A DNA stretch of 64,000 nucleotides. Origin: an uncultured Ignavibacteriota bacterium (lineage in GTDB: Bacteria; Bacteroidota; Ignavibacteria; Palsa-1295). The notes under the pieces were generated by a model, which searched no databases, was not told the DNA's origin, and saw only the letters and a list, made by a program, of their open reading frames with translations. The stretch covers positions 46,732 to 110,731 of the forward strand of contig CAIUMP010000008.1 in the NCBI GenBank assembly GCA_903900335.1, given 5' to 3'. Below are positions 32,564 through 44,492 of this stretch, in pieces. The stretch's first letter is position 1, and each line of letters begins with the position of its first letter. The position numbers were made by a program, and so were the translations under genes.

Positions 32564-34294
32564 ATGCGACTCAACCGGTTCATTTCTGCTTCCCTTCTTA
32601 CCCTACTTCTCGTCCTGCTCGCCACCTCCAATTCTTCGGCGCAGCACAAGGTGCTCTTCGAGACATTTCGATGCAGCTGCGATCCCACGGGCGCCGCAGC
32701 GGATGCTAGCCGCAAAACGTTTGATGATGAAGTGGCCGCACAGGTATCGGGCTCTGGATCGAAGATCATTCACTTTAATCACAGCTTCGGAAATCCGTGT
32801 GATTACTTGAATCAGACGATGTCAAACAATGTATCGGGAAGGTTGAACCCACCGGGCAACCAAACATTTTGGTCAGCGGTGGATCGCAGCGTGTTCGCTT
32901 CAACGGGCAAACGGGCAAGCACCGACCCCGGTGACTGGTCGTCCCAGATCGACGCGGATTATTCCCAATCGCCAATCGCTAGCTTGTCTTCGTTCGACAT
33001 TAAGCTCGACACAATAGACAACCGAAATTTCACCTTCAGCACAGACATGGTAGTGACGCTCAATTCGAGCACCTCCGATCGTATTGTTATTCGCTACGCC
33101 GTACTCCAGGACAATGTGATCGATAATCTCAGTGGATCGACATCAAACGTGATCGTCAATGATGCTGTCCGATTTCTGACCCTTCCACCTGACACAGGGC
33201 TGTATGTGGTGTTCCCCTCTGGTGGCGCTGCCGGAGCCACAGCACATGCCATTTGGCATGGCTCACTCTACTTCGGCTCGGGTATTACCTCGCGTGGACC
33301 GTATAACTGGAAGAATATGCGCCTGATCGCCTATCTGGAAGATCAGGCCGGTACGAATTACTCGGTCATCAATGCGGCCGTTGCAGCGCCACGGTTAGAC
33401 AATCTCCCCTTGCCCCCGCAGTCGCTTGGCATTATCTCTGATTCCCTCGATGGCAACGTGTACGCGCCAGGAGATCCGTTAACCATTTTCTTCTCCGCCC
33501 AAACCATTCACATGTTGATGGCATATTATTCGCCAGACGGCGGCACCACGTGGGATACGGCATCGATTGGCACCGCTAGCCCGCTCGTTTGGCACCTTCC
33601 GGCAACCATCTCTCCTACGAAGCAAGGTAAGATCAAGCTCGTGGAAATTGGCGGAGATGGAATTGTTTCGATTGAAAAGGGCACATTCAGCATTCAGCCA
33701 AAGCCTTCATTGGCTTTACTTCGCCCGACGGATAAAGACACTGCGCGCGCAGGTCAGCACTTCAAGATCCAGTGGACGAAATTCAAAGCTGACACGGTAT
33801 CAAAGATCACCCTCACGCTAAATGGTGGCACTGCAAAAACGATCGCAACCAATATTGCCGACACCTCCTATGATTGGAGCGTCCCGGATACGAATGCCTT
33901 TGCGACGATCCAGATCGTACCCACAAAGTCGGAGCAGGATGCGGGTGCCGCAGCTCAGACCAGCGCTCAGTTCGTCATACTTCGCACGTTCCAGCAGGGT
34001 GTCTTTGATGGTTTGACGCCAATAAACAACAATTTCATCATTCGCGATGTCTATCCGAACCCTGCACAATCGGGTGGCACGATGACGATGCGCTACACGA
34101 TCGCGCGTCCGTCAATGACAACACTCGAACTCTTCGACATCCTCGGCCACAGCGTCGATCATCAATCGTTCTATTCTTCGATGACCTCCGGCGAGTTCTC
34201 ATTCCCGGTTGCCAATCTCGCTCCGGGCAGCTACATCCTCCACATGACGGATGGCGCGAACACGGCCTCGAAGCGGATCGAAGTGGTGCGGTAG
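32564..34294 (+). CDS. Large T9SS cargo protein with Ig-like region, Omp28-like start
   Basis: A 576-residue exported protein. The signal peptide is residues 1-26 (LLTLLLVLLATSNSSAQ). The mature start, HKVLFETFRCSCDPTGAAAD, recalls the start of Omp28-type proteins (VLLExFTxxxCxxC) but with a CSC instead of a thioredoxin-like CxxC. Residues about 150-290 are beta-rich. Residues about 300-480 look like two Ig-like modules (VYAPGDPLTIFFSAQTIHM ... LLRPTDKDTARAGQHFKIQW). The last about 85 residues form a T9SS type A sorting domain (RDVYPNPAQSGGTMTMRYTI ... PGSYILHMTDG). Function unknown; surface-located. Confidence 0.82.
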   Translation: MRLNRFISASLLTLLLVLLATSNSSAQHKVLFETFRCSCDPTGAAADASRKTFDDEVAAQVSGSGSKIIHFNHSFGNPCDYLNQTMSNNVSGRLNPPGNQTFWSAVDRSVFASTGKRASTDPGDWSSQIDADYSQSPIASLSSFDIKLDTIDNRNFTFSTDMVVTLNSSTSDRIVIRYAVLQDNVIDNLSGSTSNVIVNDAVRFLTLPPDTGLYVVFPSGGAAGATAHAIWHGSLYFGSGITSRGPYNWKNMRLIAYLEDQAGTNYSVINAAVAAPRLDNLPLPPQSLGIISDSLDGNVYAPGDPLTIFFSAQTIHMLMAYYSPDGGTTWDTASIGTASPLVWHLPATISPTKQGKIKLVEIGGDGIVSIEKGTFSIQPKPSLALLRPTDKDTARAGQHFKIQWTKFKADTVSKITLTLNGGTAKTIATNIADTSYDWSVPDTNAFATIQIVPTKSEQDAGAAAQTSAQFVILRTFQQGVFDGLTPINNNFIIRDVYPNPAQSGGTMTMRYTIARPSMTTLELFDILGHSVDHQSFYSSMTSGEFSFPVANLAPGSYILHMTDGANTASKRIEVVR

Positions 34295-34312
34295 TGCAAC
34301 GTCCCCCCCACT

Positions 34313-34425
34313 ACGTCATTGCGAGCGTAACGTAGTGGAGCGAAGCAATCCGTCGTCGAAGGACGCAATCGCACCCCAACAACGGATTGCTTCGTCACCC
34401 CTACGGGGTTTCCTCGCAATGACGT
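34313..34425. repeat. Palindromic intergenic repeat, copy 2 (113 bp)
   Basis: Bounded by ACGTCATTGCGAG and CTCGCAATGACGT, inner pair GAAGCAATCCG / CGGATTGCTTC. Same orientation as the other copies. It begins 19 bases after the stop of the T9SS cargo gene, where it could fold in the transcript. Confidence 0.88.
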
Positions 34426-34486
34426 GTAAAAGACATTAATAGCAATAAGCGGTGTACCTCCCACGGACGTACACCGCTCCCATTTT

Positions 34487-34771
34487 ATGAACGACCGCCT
34501 CCTCCACATCCTCACCGAGCGCCCGGATTTCACCGTCTCGGACGAAGACAAGAAGCGCCTCGACTTCTTCGTCGAATATCTCGACCACGGCTCCCTGTTC
34601 CTCTGGGGCTTTGAGCCCAGCGCCGACCCCGCCTTCACCTTCACCAACGATGCCCAGCGCTATCGCTTCACAATGTCGGAAATCCGTGAGTATGTGATCG
34701 GGATGAAATCGGGCAGGCCGATTGATTGGGAAGTGGTGCCATTCGAATACATCAATCATTCCGAGGTGTAA
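34487..34771 (+). CDS. Small cytosolic protein of unknown function
   Basis: A 94-residue acidic protein without signal or membrane segment: MNDRLLHILTERPDFTVSDEDKKRLDFFVEYL, then GSLFLWGFEPSADPAFTFTND and a C-terminal FTMSEIREYVIGMKSGRPIDW. No family is recognised. An open frame on the opposite strand (34436-34774) covers the same bases; the plus-strand product has the more natural composition and its own ATG just after the repeat, so it is preferred. Confidence 0.55.
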   Translation: MNDRLLHILTERPDFTVSDEDKKRLDFFVEYLDHGSLFLWGFEPSADPAFTFTNDAQRYRFTMSEIREYVIGMKSGRPIDWEVVPFEYINHSEV

Positions 34772-34816
34772 CAAAGAGCCTCCTCGTGTGTTCTTAATGT
34801 ATAGATCGAGGGCATC

Positions 34817-36082
34817 ATGAGAACACCAACCCCTTATACACTAATAAGTCTCTTCCTATCGCTCACCGCGATAGTATCAACGCGCATGGCGAGCGCCCAA
34901 ACTCCCGCGTGGGAGCAGACCTCTGGCCCGCCCAGCGGCGCAATCTCGGCGCTGTATGTGAGCCGCTCGAATGTGCTCTATGCGAACACACTGGACGGAC
35001 TGTATCAGTCTGTCGATCATAAGACCTGGAATCATCCTGCATTTCAACTCGATACCTGCAAAATTGTTTGGCCCATAGCGGAGACACTAGGCGGTACATT
35101 ACTTGCGGGATTTAAACGGGGATCGACCGGAGGAATTGCACGCTCTACCGATGGAGGTCTGCATTGGGACAGCGCGACCGGTTGTCCATTCCAAATATCG
35201 GGTCTGAATGCTCAGTCAAGTCCATACTATGCTTGGATCAACGGCGGAATCTGGCAATCAACGGATGATGGCACTTCCTGGAAGGAAATTACGCCGTTCG
35301 CCCAGCCTTCCAACGGTGGGGGAATGACATCGGCGGTGCTTCGCACCTCCCAAGGATCACTACTTGCTGCTCTCGCGGGGTATAACTACGCAACATATGA
35401 TCACGGTGTTCCGGACGCACATTGGCAGCAAGGAGGATTGTTTCGGTCATCTGATTCGGGCGGCACGTGGACTAAAGTTGCGTCCGGCGAGTTGCACACT
35501 CTATTCGAGCACAACGGGCACCTCTTCGCTGACGGCTATTCCTCTGACGATGATGGGATGACGTGGCAGCAGATGTCGAAGGTGCCATTTATGAACCCGG
35601 TGACGATGAACCCTGCCGGCGCCTTGTTCGGAATTGGGGACAGCGCGAAGTTGTATCGCTCCGACGACCTTGGAAAGAGTTGGAGTTTAACAGGAGCACG
35701 GTTCGGACTGCGAGATCCATACCACTGTCTCGTCTCCGATTCGATCGGTGTGCTCTTCGCCGGGCTTGATTCCGGCGCGTGGCGATTAGTTATTGCCACG
35801 GGTGGGGTCGCGTCAGACCCTCACAATTCTACGCCTGACCTCGACTGTGAGATCTTCGTGCAAGGTCGATCCCCGCAGCTGCTTCTCACCCTTGAGAAAA
35901 TAGGTGTCGTGCATATCGCACTCTACGACACGCACGGAACACGTATTATGGATCTTGGTGATCGTACGATGGGAGCTGGCACTCATACCATTCCTCTTCC
36001 CCGTAACTTGTCATCAGGCGCGTACTTCATCGAGGCCACTTCGGAGAACACGGCCGTTGTTCGAGGCTTCGCGATCAAGTAG
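34817..36082 (+). CDS. Secreted Asp-box propeller protein with T9SS-like tail
   Basis: A 421-residue exported protein. The signal peptide covers about residues 1-28 (LISLFLSLTAIVSTRMASAQ). Asp-box repeats occur as STDGGLHW, STDDGTSW, SSDSGGTW, SDDDGMTW and SDDLGKSW, in a propeller of the kind seen at 2435. The C-terminal about 85 residues (LEKIGVVHIALYDTHGTRIMDLGDRTM ... LSSGAYFIEAT) have the strand pattern of a T9SS type A sorting domain, although the usual PNP motif at its start is replaced. It converges with mfd, leaving two bases between the stops. Confidence 0.8.
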   Translation: MRTPTPYTLISLFLSLTAIVSTRMASAQTPAWEQTSGPPSGAISALYVSRSNVLYANTLDGLYQSVDHKTWNHPAFQLDTCKIVWPIAETLGGTLLAGFKRGSTGGIARSTDGGLHWDSATGCPFQISGLNAQSSPYYAWINGGIWQSTDDGTSWKEITPFAQPSNGGGMTSAVLRTSQGSLLAALAGYNYATYDHGVPDAHWQQGGLFRSSDSGGTWTKVASGELHTLFEHNGHLFADGYSSDDDGMTWQQMSKVPFMNPVTMNPAGALFGIGDSAKLYRSDDLGKSWSLTGARFGLRDPYHCLVSDSIGVLFAGLDSGAWRLVIATGGVASDPHNSTPDLDCEIFVQGRSPQLLLTLEKIGVVHIALYDTHGTRIMDLGDRTMGAGTHTIPLPRNLSSGAYFIEATSENTAVVRGFAIK

Positions 36083-36084
36083 CG

Positions 36085-39000
36085 TTATACCGCCACTTCC
36101 ATCTCCGGCGTCAGCTTCCCGATCACATCCTCGATCTCCAGCATTCGCGCCTCGCCCTCGTCCTTCGTTTGCAACCGTACGACCAATCGCAGCAAGCGCC
36201 CTTCACTCAGGATGCGAACATTGTTGTGACCGAGTAGTGAGAAGCGGTCGAGAATATTTGGGAAGGTTGTTTTGTAGAAGAAGTCCTCCTCCTGCGGCGG
36301 CATGAGAATGCGCAGCGTGCGCGTCGGCTCTTCGAATGTCACGTTGCGCGCACCAAGCTTCTTCGCTCGCTCGCGAACACGTGCAACGTGCAATAGCGCA
36401 GTTGCTTCTTCCGGTATCAACCCAAAACGATCGCGCATTTCTTTCGCGATCTCTTCGAGAATGTCATCGGAGAGAGCCGTTGCCATGCGTTGATAGAATC
36501 GGAAGCGCTCGGCGTCGTCGGCAATGTAGGTGTCGGGAATAAGCGCATCGACACCAAGCGATACGGTGACATCGCCCTCGCCGGTAAGCCGCTTGCGCCC
36601 AAACGCAGTGCGGGACTCGCGCACGAGATCGTCCTTGAACAGATCGTGAAACTCATCACGCTTCAACTCCTCGACCGCTTCTTCCACTGTCTTCTGATAC
36701 AACTCGAATCCAATATCGGAGATAAATCCAGACTGCTCCGCACCAAGCAGATTACCCGCGCCGCGAATTTCCAAGTCGCGCATCGCCAGTTGGAATCCCG
36801 CGCCAAGCTCGGAGAATTCTTCCATCGCCTCAAGCCGCTTGAGCGCATCCTGCGAAAGCTGACTAACCGGCGGCGCGATCAAATAGCAATACGCCTGCTC
36901 ATTCGAACGCCCAACACGTCCGCGCAATTGATACAACTCGGCAAGCCCAAAGTTCTGCGAGCGATTGATGATGATCGTATTCGCATTCGGCACATCAAGT
37001 CCCGATTCGACGATCTTCGTTGCTACGAGTATGTCAATCTTTCGTTCTAAAAAATCCCGCATCACCTTCTCAATGGACGTCGGCGGCAGTTGCCCGTGAA
37101 TGATACCCACGCGCGCGCGCGGAACAAGCTCGCGCAGCTTGTTTGCATAAAGCTCGATGTCGCCGACCTTATCATTGATGGCGTAGATTTGTCCACCGCG
37201 CGCAAGCTCTCGCTTCAGCGCCTCACCGACGGCCGCGTCATCAAAACCAGGCAGCACTTCCGTCATGATAGGAAGCCTGTTGCGCGGCGGCGTCTCCATA
37301 ATGGATAGATCGCGCGCGCCGAGCAGCGAGAAGTTCAGCGTGCGCGGGATGGGGGTTGCGGTGAGCGTAAGCGTATCAATATTCGCGCGAAGCTCTCGCA
37401 GCTTCTCCTTCGCCGCAACGCCGAAGCGATGCTCTTCATCAATGATGAGAAGCCCAATATCCTTGAAGATCACATCCTTCGAAAGAATGCGATGCGTGCC
37501 GATAAGCACATCTATCTTGCCTTCCAACAGATCGGCAAGTATCGCAGTCTGCTCCTTCTTCGATCGAAACCGCGAGAGTGATGCACAACGAACGCCGAAG
37601 CGATCGAGACGATCAGAGAAGGAGCGAGCATGTTGCTCGGAGAGAATGGTCGTGGGGACGAGCACCGCGACTTGCTTCTTATCCAGCACAGCCTTCATCG
37701 CCGCGCGCATCGCCACTTCCGTTTTACCAAAGCCGACATCGCCGCACACAAGCCGATCCATCGGATGCCGCGATTCCATGTCCTTCTTGAGATCAATCGT
37801 CGCTTTTGTTTGGTCGATGGTGTCCTCGAACAAGAACGCGGCTTCCATCTCGCGTTGGATGATATCATCTGGACTAAACGCGAAGCCCTCTGCCTTCTTG
37901 CGCTTCGCGTAGAGCGCGATGAGATTGCGCGCAATATCTTTTAGGCGCTTCTTCGTCTTCTCCTTCGTGCGCTGCCACTCGGGCGAGCCGAGCTTCGAAA
38001 GCTTCGGCTCTGTCGGAGTTTCTCCGGCGGAGTATTTCGAGAGACGACCGATATAATCGAGATTGACGAAGAGCACGTCGCTATCGCGATACCCTAATCG
38101 CACAACCTCTTGCTTCTTGCCAGCAATGTCAATCGTTTCTAACCCGAGAAACTTGCCGATGCCTTTGTCTTCATGGACGAGCAAGTCCCCGCGCTTAAGC
38201 GAGCGCAACTCGCGAAGCGAAATGCCCTTCGTTCGCGCTGCCTTCTTGCGAGCCGATGCACCGCGTTCTCGCTTGCGACCGAAGAGTTCGTGCTCACTGT
38301 AGATGGCGGTGGAGTGAATGCCGGGGGCGGCACTCACCACGCGAGCAAGTTGGAAGCCGCGCGACAGAGATGGTTCGATGTACTGGATACGGCCTTGTAC
38401 ATGGCCTATGCCATCAGGCTCAGCGAAGTCGTCCTTCGTGTCGTTGTCCGTTACCTCTTCGACATCGAGCAGATCGCGAAGCCGCTTCGTCAAGTCCTTC
38501 GACTCCGCCATAATGATGACGTTGCGGCCCGACTGCACTTGCTCATGGACGTGCTCTCGAATGAGCTTTAGATTCGCATTGAAGCTCGGTTGCGTGCGCG
38601 AGCCGAAGTCGATAGTTGTTGCACCCGAAGGAGGGAATGCGGATAGTGCGAAGCGAGAGAGTGAATCCAGCGGTGCGAGCATATCGAGCGAGGCACCCGT
38701 TTCTTCGATCTTCGCGCGGACTCTGTCCGGCTCGAACGTGATCGCAATCGTTTCCGGCGAGAGGTATTCGAAGAGCGTTGCGTCTTTCGATTGCTCGGAA
38801 TCTGTCAGTGCGTTCGGCACCAGCACCAACTCCGCGCGCGGCACGATAGATCGCTGGCTGATCGTATCGAATGCACGCATTCCCTCAATAGTATCGCCAA
38901 AGAATTCAATGCGAACGGGAAGCGTGTCGGTAAAGGGGAACACATCAATGATACCACCGCGCACGGCGAAGTCGCCGGCGGACTCTACGAATTGCCTGCG

Positions 39001-39528
39001 CTCGAAGTGATGCGCATCCAGCCACCTTTGCAACGCCTCGAAACCCACATCACTCCCCGTCTTGAGCGCAAGCGACTCCTTCGCAAAATCATTGCGGCGC
39101 GGAAGGCTCGATGTGATGGACTCCGCATCAGCGATAGTGATGAGTGGAGTTGTTGTGCGCGAGAGGCGGTCGATCGCCTCCAATAATTGGGCTGTTGCTT
39201 CGGCGGATTGCGTCCGCTTCTGCTTCTCTCGTGCTAAGAGCGAGGCATGTGCACCCTCCGAAAAGAGCGCTAGATGCTCTTCATCTAAGAGTCGCGCGAG
39301 ATCATCATACAATCGCTCTGCTTGTTCCGCCTCTTCAACGAGCAACAAGAACGAGCGCCGCTCCGCATTGAACGCATTTGCAACAACCAGTGCATCTAGC
39401 GAAGGGACGAGGTTCGTGAGATATGTGTCGGTACTGCCAGCTCGCACGGTGCGTAGTGCATCGCGAAACTGCTCGTACGACGAAAGACCCTTGAGGACCG
39501 GAGTGAGGAGGCGAAATAGCGCTGTCAC
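36085..39528 (-). CDS. mfd: Transcription-repair coupling factor
   Basis: ATP-driven DNA translocase that removes RNA polymerase stalled at lesions and recruits nucleotide excision repair. The 1,147-residue protein starts at GTG (39528). The UvrB-homology region lies at about 1-320 and an RNA polymerase-interacting CarD-like domain at about 440-510 (LKRGDLLVHEDKGIGKFLGLE). The translocase follows: ERDMESRHPMDR-type region, Walker A GDVGFGKTEVA, LIIDEEHRFGV, TATPIPRTLNFS, and QLRGRVGRSNEQAYCY. A TRCF C-terminal domain ends the protein. Length and motifs are typical. Confidence 0.97.
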   Translation of the reverse strand: MTALFRLLTPVLKGLSSYEQFRDALRTVRAGSTDTYLTNLVPSLDALVVANAFNAERRSFLLLVEEAEQAERLYDDLARLLDEEHLALFSEGAHASLLAREKQKRTQSAEATAQLLEAIDRLSRTTTPLITIADAESITSSLPRRNDFAKESLALKTGSDVGFEALQRWLDAHHFERRQFVESAGDFAVRGGIIDVFPFTDTLPVRIEFFGDTIEGMRAFDTISQRSIVPRAELVLVPNALTDSEQSKDATLFEYLSPETIAITFEPDRVRAKIEETGASLDMLAPLDSLSRFALSAFPPSGATTIDFGSRTQPSFNANLKLIREHVHEQVQSGRNVIIMAESKDLTKRLRDLLDVEEVTDNDTKDDFAEPDGIGHVQGRIQYIEPSLSRGFQLARVVSAAPGIHSTAIYSEHELFGRKRERGASARKKAARTKGISLRELRSLKRGDLLVHEDKGIGKFLGLETIDIAGKKQEVVRLGYRDSDVLFVNLDYIGRLSKYSAGETPTEPKLSKLGSPEWQRTKEKTKKRLKDIARNLIALYAKRKKAEGFAFSPDDIIQREMEAAFLFEDTIDQTKATIDLKKDMESRHPMDRLVCGDVGFGKTEVAMRAAMKAVLDKKQVAVLVPTTILSEQHARSFSDRLDRFGVRCASLSRFRSKKEQTAILADLLEGKIDVLIGTHRILSKDVIFKDIGLLIIDEEHRFGVAAKEKLRELRANIDTLTLTATPIPRTLNFSLLGARDLSIMETPPRNRLPIMTEVLPGFDDAAVGEALKRELARGGQIYAINDKVGDIELYANKLRELVPRARVGIIHGQLPPTSIEKVMRDFLERKIDILVATKIVESGLDVPNANTIIINRSQNFGLAELYQLRGRVGRSNEQAYCYLIAPPVSQLSQDALKRLEAMEEFSELGAGFQLAMRDLEIRGAGNLLGAEQSGFISDIGFELYQKTVEEAVEELKRDEFHDLFKDDLVRESRTAFGRKRLTGEGDVTVSLGVDALIPDTYIADDAERFRFYQRMATALSDDILEEIAKEMRDRFGLIPEEATALLHVARVRERAKKLGARNVTFEEPTRTLRILMPPQEEDFFYKTTFPNILDRFSLLGHNNVRILSEGRLLRLVVRLQTKDEGEARMLEIEDVIGKLTPEMEVAV

Positions 39529-39690
39529 GCTTGTTGCTTATTTTAAAAATACGTCATGCGGCCCAAACGCAGATGGCACGGAGAATCCACTGCATTCGGG
39601 TCGCTTCAATGGTGCCGAGATGGGAGAACAACCAGCGGGGGAGCTTGGTGCGAATCGGAGCGAAGTACCACTTTGCTCCACACAGCGAGT

Positions 39691-40788
39691 TTAGGTGGTT
39701 ATTCTTGTTTCCTCCAAATACATCAATGGACCATCCCTCCGCGTCCGCAAATCGTAATAGAAGACCGTCAAGAACACTGGCACGAGCGGAAGCAGAATCA
39801 GCGTGGCAATACTCATCTCCGTTGCGAGTCCGCTCAAGAAATCCGGGAAGGTCCTCAAGAACCACGCGACGGAAAGTATTGGAGCGGAATTGAATTCGTG
39901 CAACCAAGTAGAAACGCCATCGAATGGTAGGCTCGTGATGATAATGACGAACATCGCCAGGAAGAAGCAGATCAGCCCGAACATGATGGAAAGCACCAGA
40001 ATGCGCGAGCTGGCTAATCGCGCGAGTTGCCAGCTTCTCCTCAGTGCGACGAATGGCCCAAGCTCTTCACTGACGAGGGCGGGGATTGTAAAGGCACAGC
40101 GCACAGCAATATAGATCTGCGCTATAGTAACAATGCCGCTCACTGCCCCAACCACGCTCGGCGATACACGAGCGAAGATAGCGAAGAACTGATTGAGTAG
40201 GGTTGCCGCGATGGTGTAAAGGAAGTAGAGCGTCAGCATCTTCCACACATTCCAGGCAAACGCCGAGCGGAGCGTCCCACCAATCTCCTGATCGCGCGCT
40301 TCGAACACCTGACATGCGAGATCGACGGACGAGGCTGTGAACGCAAATACGCCAACGAGCAGGATGAGCCCACCGAGCACGAGCATAGCAAAAGAGGAAG
40401 AGTTGTCTTCGATTGCAGTACGGAGGAAGTACGCGTTCATCCGCTCCACGTCGGCCTTCTGTGCCCGCGCAATGGAATCAGCTTCGCGCGTGGTTGAGTC
40501 ATGCTGAATCATCGCAGGATCGACTGGAGGTGCGAGGAGCGCGTGCGTTGAATACCACTCTCTGCCTTCTTGTCGAAGAGCAGTAAAGGTCGTATCGTTG
40601 AGGTGTGTTGTATGTATAGCTCCGACGATAGAGTCTTCCGTGAAATTCGAAAGCCCGATCGTGACAAGGACAACACCTGGCACCACAAGCAGCACGAAGA
40701 AGAGCGCGTTGCGCGCGAACGTCCGACCGTAGATGGCGAATGTCTCGGTGACGATCTCGATGAAGGAAAGAGGACGCGACGGGATCAT
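39691..40788 (-). CDS. Polytopic membrane protein, unknown function
   Basis: A 365-residue protein with about six hydrophobic segments. The first is at 27-46 (ALFFVLLVVPGVVLVTIGL), then a roughly 95-residue extracytoplasmic region, then segments near 140-160, 190-215, 220-245, 265-295 and 315-345. The pattern ELGPFVALRRSWQLARL after a transmembrane segment is common in the membrane domain found in glycerophosphodiester phosphodiesterase-associated and related integral membrane proteins, but there is no catalytic part. It lies 10 bases upstream of ligA's stop side on the same strand (ligA is upstream in transcription). Function not assigned. Confidence 0.72.
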   Translation of the reverse strand: MIPSRPLSFIEIVTETFAIYGRTFARNALFFVLLVVPGVVLVTIGLSNFTEDSIVGAIHTTHLNDTTFTALRQEGREWYSTHALLAPPVDPAMIQHDSTTREADSIARAQKADVERMNAYFLRTAIEDNSSSFAMLVLGGLILLVGVFAFTASSVDLACQVFEARDQEIGGTLRSAFAWNVWKMLTLYFLYTIAATLLNQFFAIFARVSPSVVGAVSGIVTIAQIYIAVRCAFTIPALVSEELGPFVALRRSWQLARLASSRILVLSIMFGLICFFLAMFVIIITSLPFDGVSTWLHEFNSAPILSVAWFLRTFPDFLSGLATEMSIATLILLPLVPVFLTVFYYDLRTRRDGPLMYLEETRITT

Positions 40789-40798
40789 AGGTGAAAGG

Positions 40799-42838
<2,040 letters not shown>

Positions 42839-42858
42839 CTATTCTACCTCTTCGAACT

Positions 42859-44490
42859 TTAGGACCTTGGCGAAGTAAACTCAGTGTCATCATCAATTGG
42901 AACAGCTGCCCGAATTGAGGTTCCTCCACCTGGCAGGCTTGAGATCTCAAAGTGCCCCCCCACAAGCGTTGCTCGCTCCATCATCCCCATAATCCCGAGC
43001 GAGCGCACATTTTCAACCGCGGCATCGGCGAATCCGACCCCGTCATCCATAACGGTAAGCACAACGCGACCTTGCTCAAGACCAAGCCTAACAACAACTT
43101 GGCTAGCTTTAGAATGACGGGCAACGTTTGTAAGCGTTTCCTGAAAGATCCTAAAAAGCGCGGTTGACCGAGAAGCTGAGATCGGCAATGGGCCTGCGGG
43201 CAGATGCAGTGCACACTCCACGCCAGACCTCGATTCAAACTCGCGCGCTTGCCACTCAATCGCAGCGGCCAAACCGAGATCATCCAAAGCGCTAGGGCGA
43301 AGTTCGCTCGAGATTCGTTGAATGCTTCGAATTGTTGTATTCACCAAATTAGTGATCGAGGATATTCGGTGCTCGACATCTGGCTGATCGGGCAACAAGC
43401 TACGCAGAAGTGCAACATCCATTTTGAGGGCGGTCAGTGATTGGCCCAGCTCATCATGTACCTCTCGGGCAATTCGTATTCGTTCTTCCTCCTGCAATAC
43501 CTGAATGTGGCCCGAGAGCTCACGCAGCCGCTCCCTGGAAGCACGTAGATTCTCCTCTGCGCTGGCTCGCGATAGATCTGTGCTCTCCAGCCGAAGCGAG
43601 GTGAAAGCAACAAGACTCGCGAAAAATATGACACTCGCAATGGTTAGCAATGAAATGGCGAATGGGATCTCATACCACTTCCACACTTGGGTACTGACAA
43701 GGGCAAAAAGCCCCAGCACAAAGGGTACGATCACCACAGCGGAATAGAGGCGTCTGCTCATCAAACCTGCAGAGCTTCGCGTTGTGAGCATCCTCATGGC
43801 TCCCTGCTCTGGTCGGAGCAGCAGCAGTGAGAACGAGATGAGCAAGTAGTTCACAGCCCCCGCTGCAGTCATGCCAGCGTAACTCCCGTTATCGAACGGC
43901 GGCTCCGAGGTCACGGGTGACCCCAGAATGTAGAAGGGTTCAACCGAGTACGCATGCCCCATTATTGCGAGCGTCGCAACGATTGCCGCAATCAGGCACA
44001 TTGCCTGCCCATACCGAAAAGCTTTTGGAGTGCCACGGGTTGTAAGAAACGCCCCGAGGCAGATGAACCACATGCACATCGCAGCATTCGGAGCTATCTG
44101 TTCCTTATTCTCAAATGGATCCAGGAAGCGGATCGCAGTGGCGAACGGGAATTCGCCCGGGTTGAAGTACTCAAGAATCACTTCCCCCATCGCAACCAAC
44201 ACGATGATCCATAAGGGTCGAACCCAACGTGGGGACAATCCTCGATACAGTAGAAGCACAGACAGGCCAACCAATATGGAGAAAGCCGTGCCGATAACAT
44301 GGGTTGCAGTCAAAGATGGGTTCTGGGGACGCAAAATAGGAATGCCCAGGGCCCACCCGAGAGGCACGGTCAGAGCGAGCAGAATTCCAACAATCGCTCC
44401 CAATTCACCGATGGTCCTTGCGCGTCTGACATACGTGCTATCCGGCTCATTGACCACCAACCATTTGTGGATCTGAACGCTATCCTGCAT
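42859..44490 (-). CDS. Membrane sensor histidine kinase, HisKA_3 (NarL-partner) type
   Basis: A 543-residue kinase. Eight or so transmembrane helices occupy residues 28-300, with no recognisable periplasmic sensing domain. A coiled coil follows at about 305-335. The dimerisation/phosphoacceptor domain has ERIRIAREVHDELGQSLTALK (His 345). The HATPase_c domain has FRIFQETLTNVARHSKAS (N box), VMDDGVGF (G1) and GIMGMMERATLVGG with SLPGGGTSIRA (G2). Such kinases phosphorylate NarL/LuxR-type response regulators. None is encoded next to it in this window, so its partner is unknown. It starts two bases after the stop of the RodZ-like gene and is likely cotranscribed. Confidence 0.9.
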   Translation of the reverse strand: MQDSVQIHKWLVVNEPDSTYVRRARTIGELGAIVGILLALTVPLGWALGIPILRPQNPSLTATHVIGTAFSILVGLSVLLLYRGLSPRWVRPLWIIVLVAMGEVILEYFNPGEFPFATAIRFLDPFENKEQIAPNAAMCMWFICLGAFLTTRGTPKAFRYGQAMCLIAAIVATLAIMGHAYSVEPFYILGSPVTSEPPFDNGSYAGMTAAGAVNYLLISFSLLLLRPEQGAMRMLTTRSSAGLMSRRLYSAVVIVPFVLGLFALVSTQVWKWYEIPFAISLLTIASVIFFASLVAFTSLRLESTDLSRASAEENLRASRERLRELSGHIQVLQEEERIRIAREVHDELGQSLTALKMDVALLRSLLPDQPDVEHRISSITNLVNTTIRSIQRISSELRPSALDDLGLAAAIEWQAREFESRSGVECALHLPAGPLPISASRSTALFRIFQETLTNVARHSKASQVVVRLGLEQGRVVLTVMDDGVGFADAAVENVRSLGIMGMMERATLVGGHFEISSLPGGGTSIRAAVPIDDDTEFTSPRS

Positions 44491-44492
44491 AT

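Noticed and set aside
34436..34774. 112-codon open frame opposite the small gene at 34487
   Set aside because: Gly/Glu/Val-rich shadow translation; the plus-strand product looks more natural. Not fully excluded.
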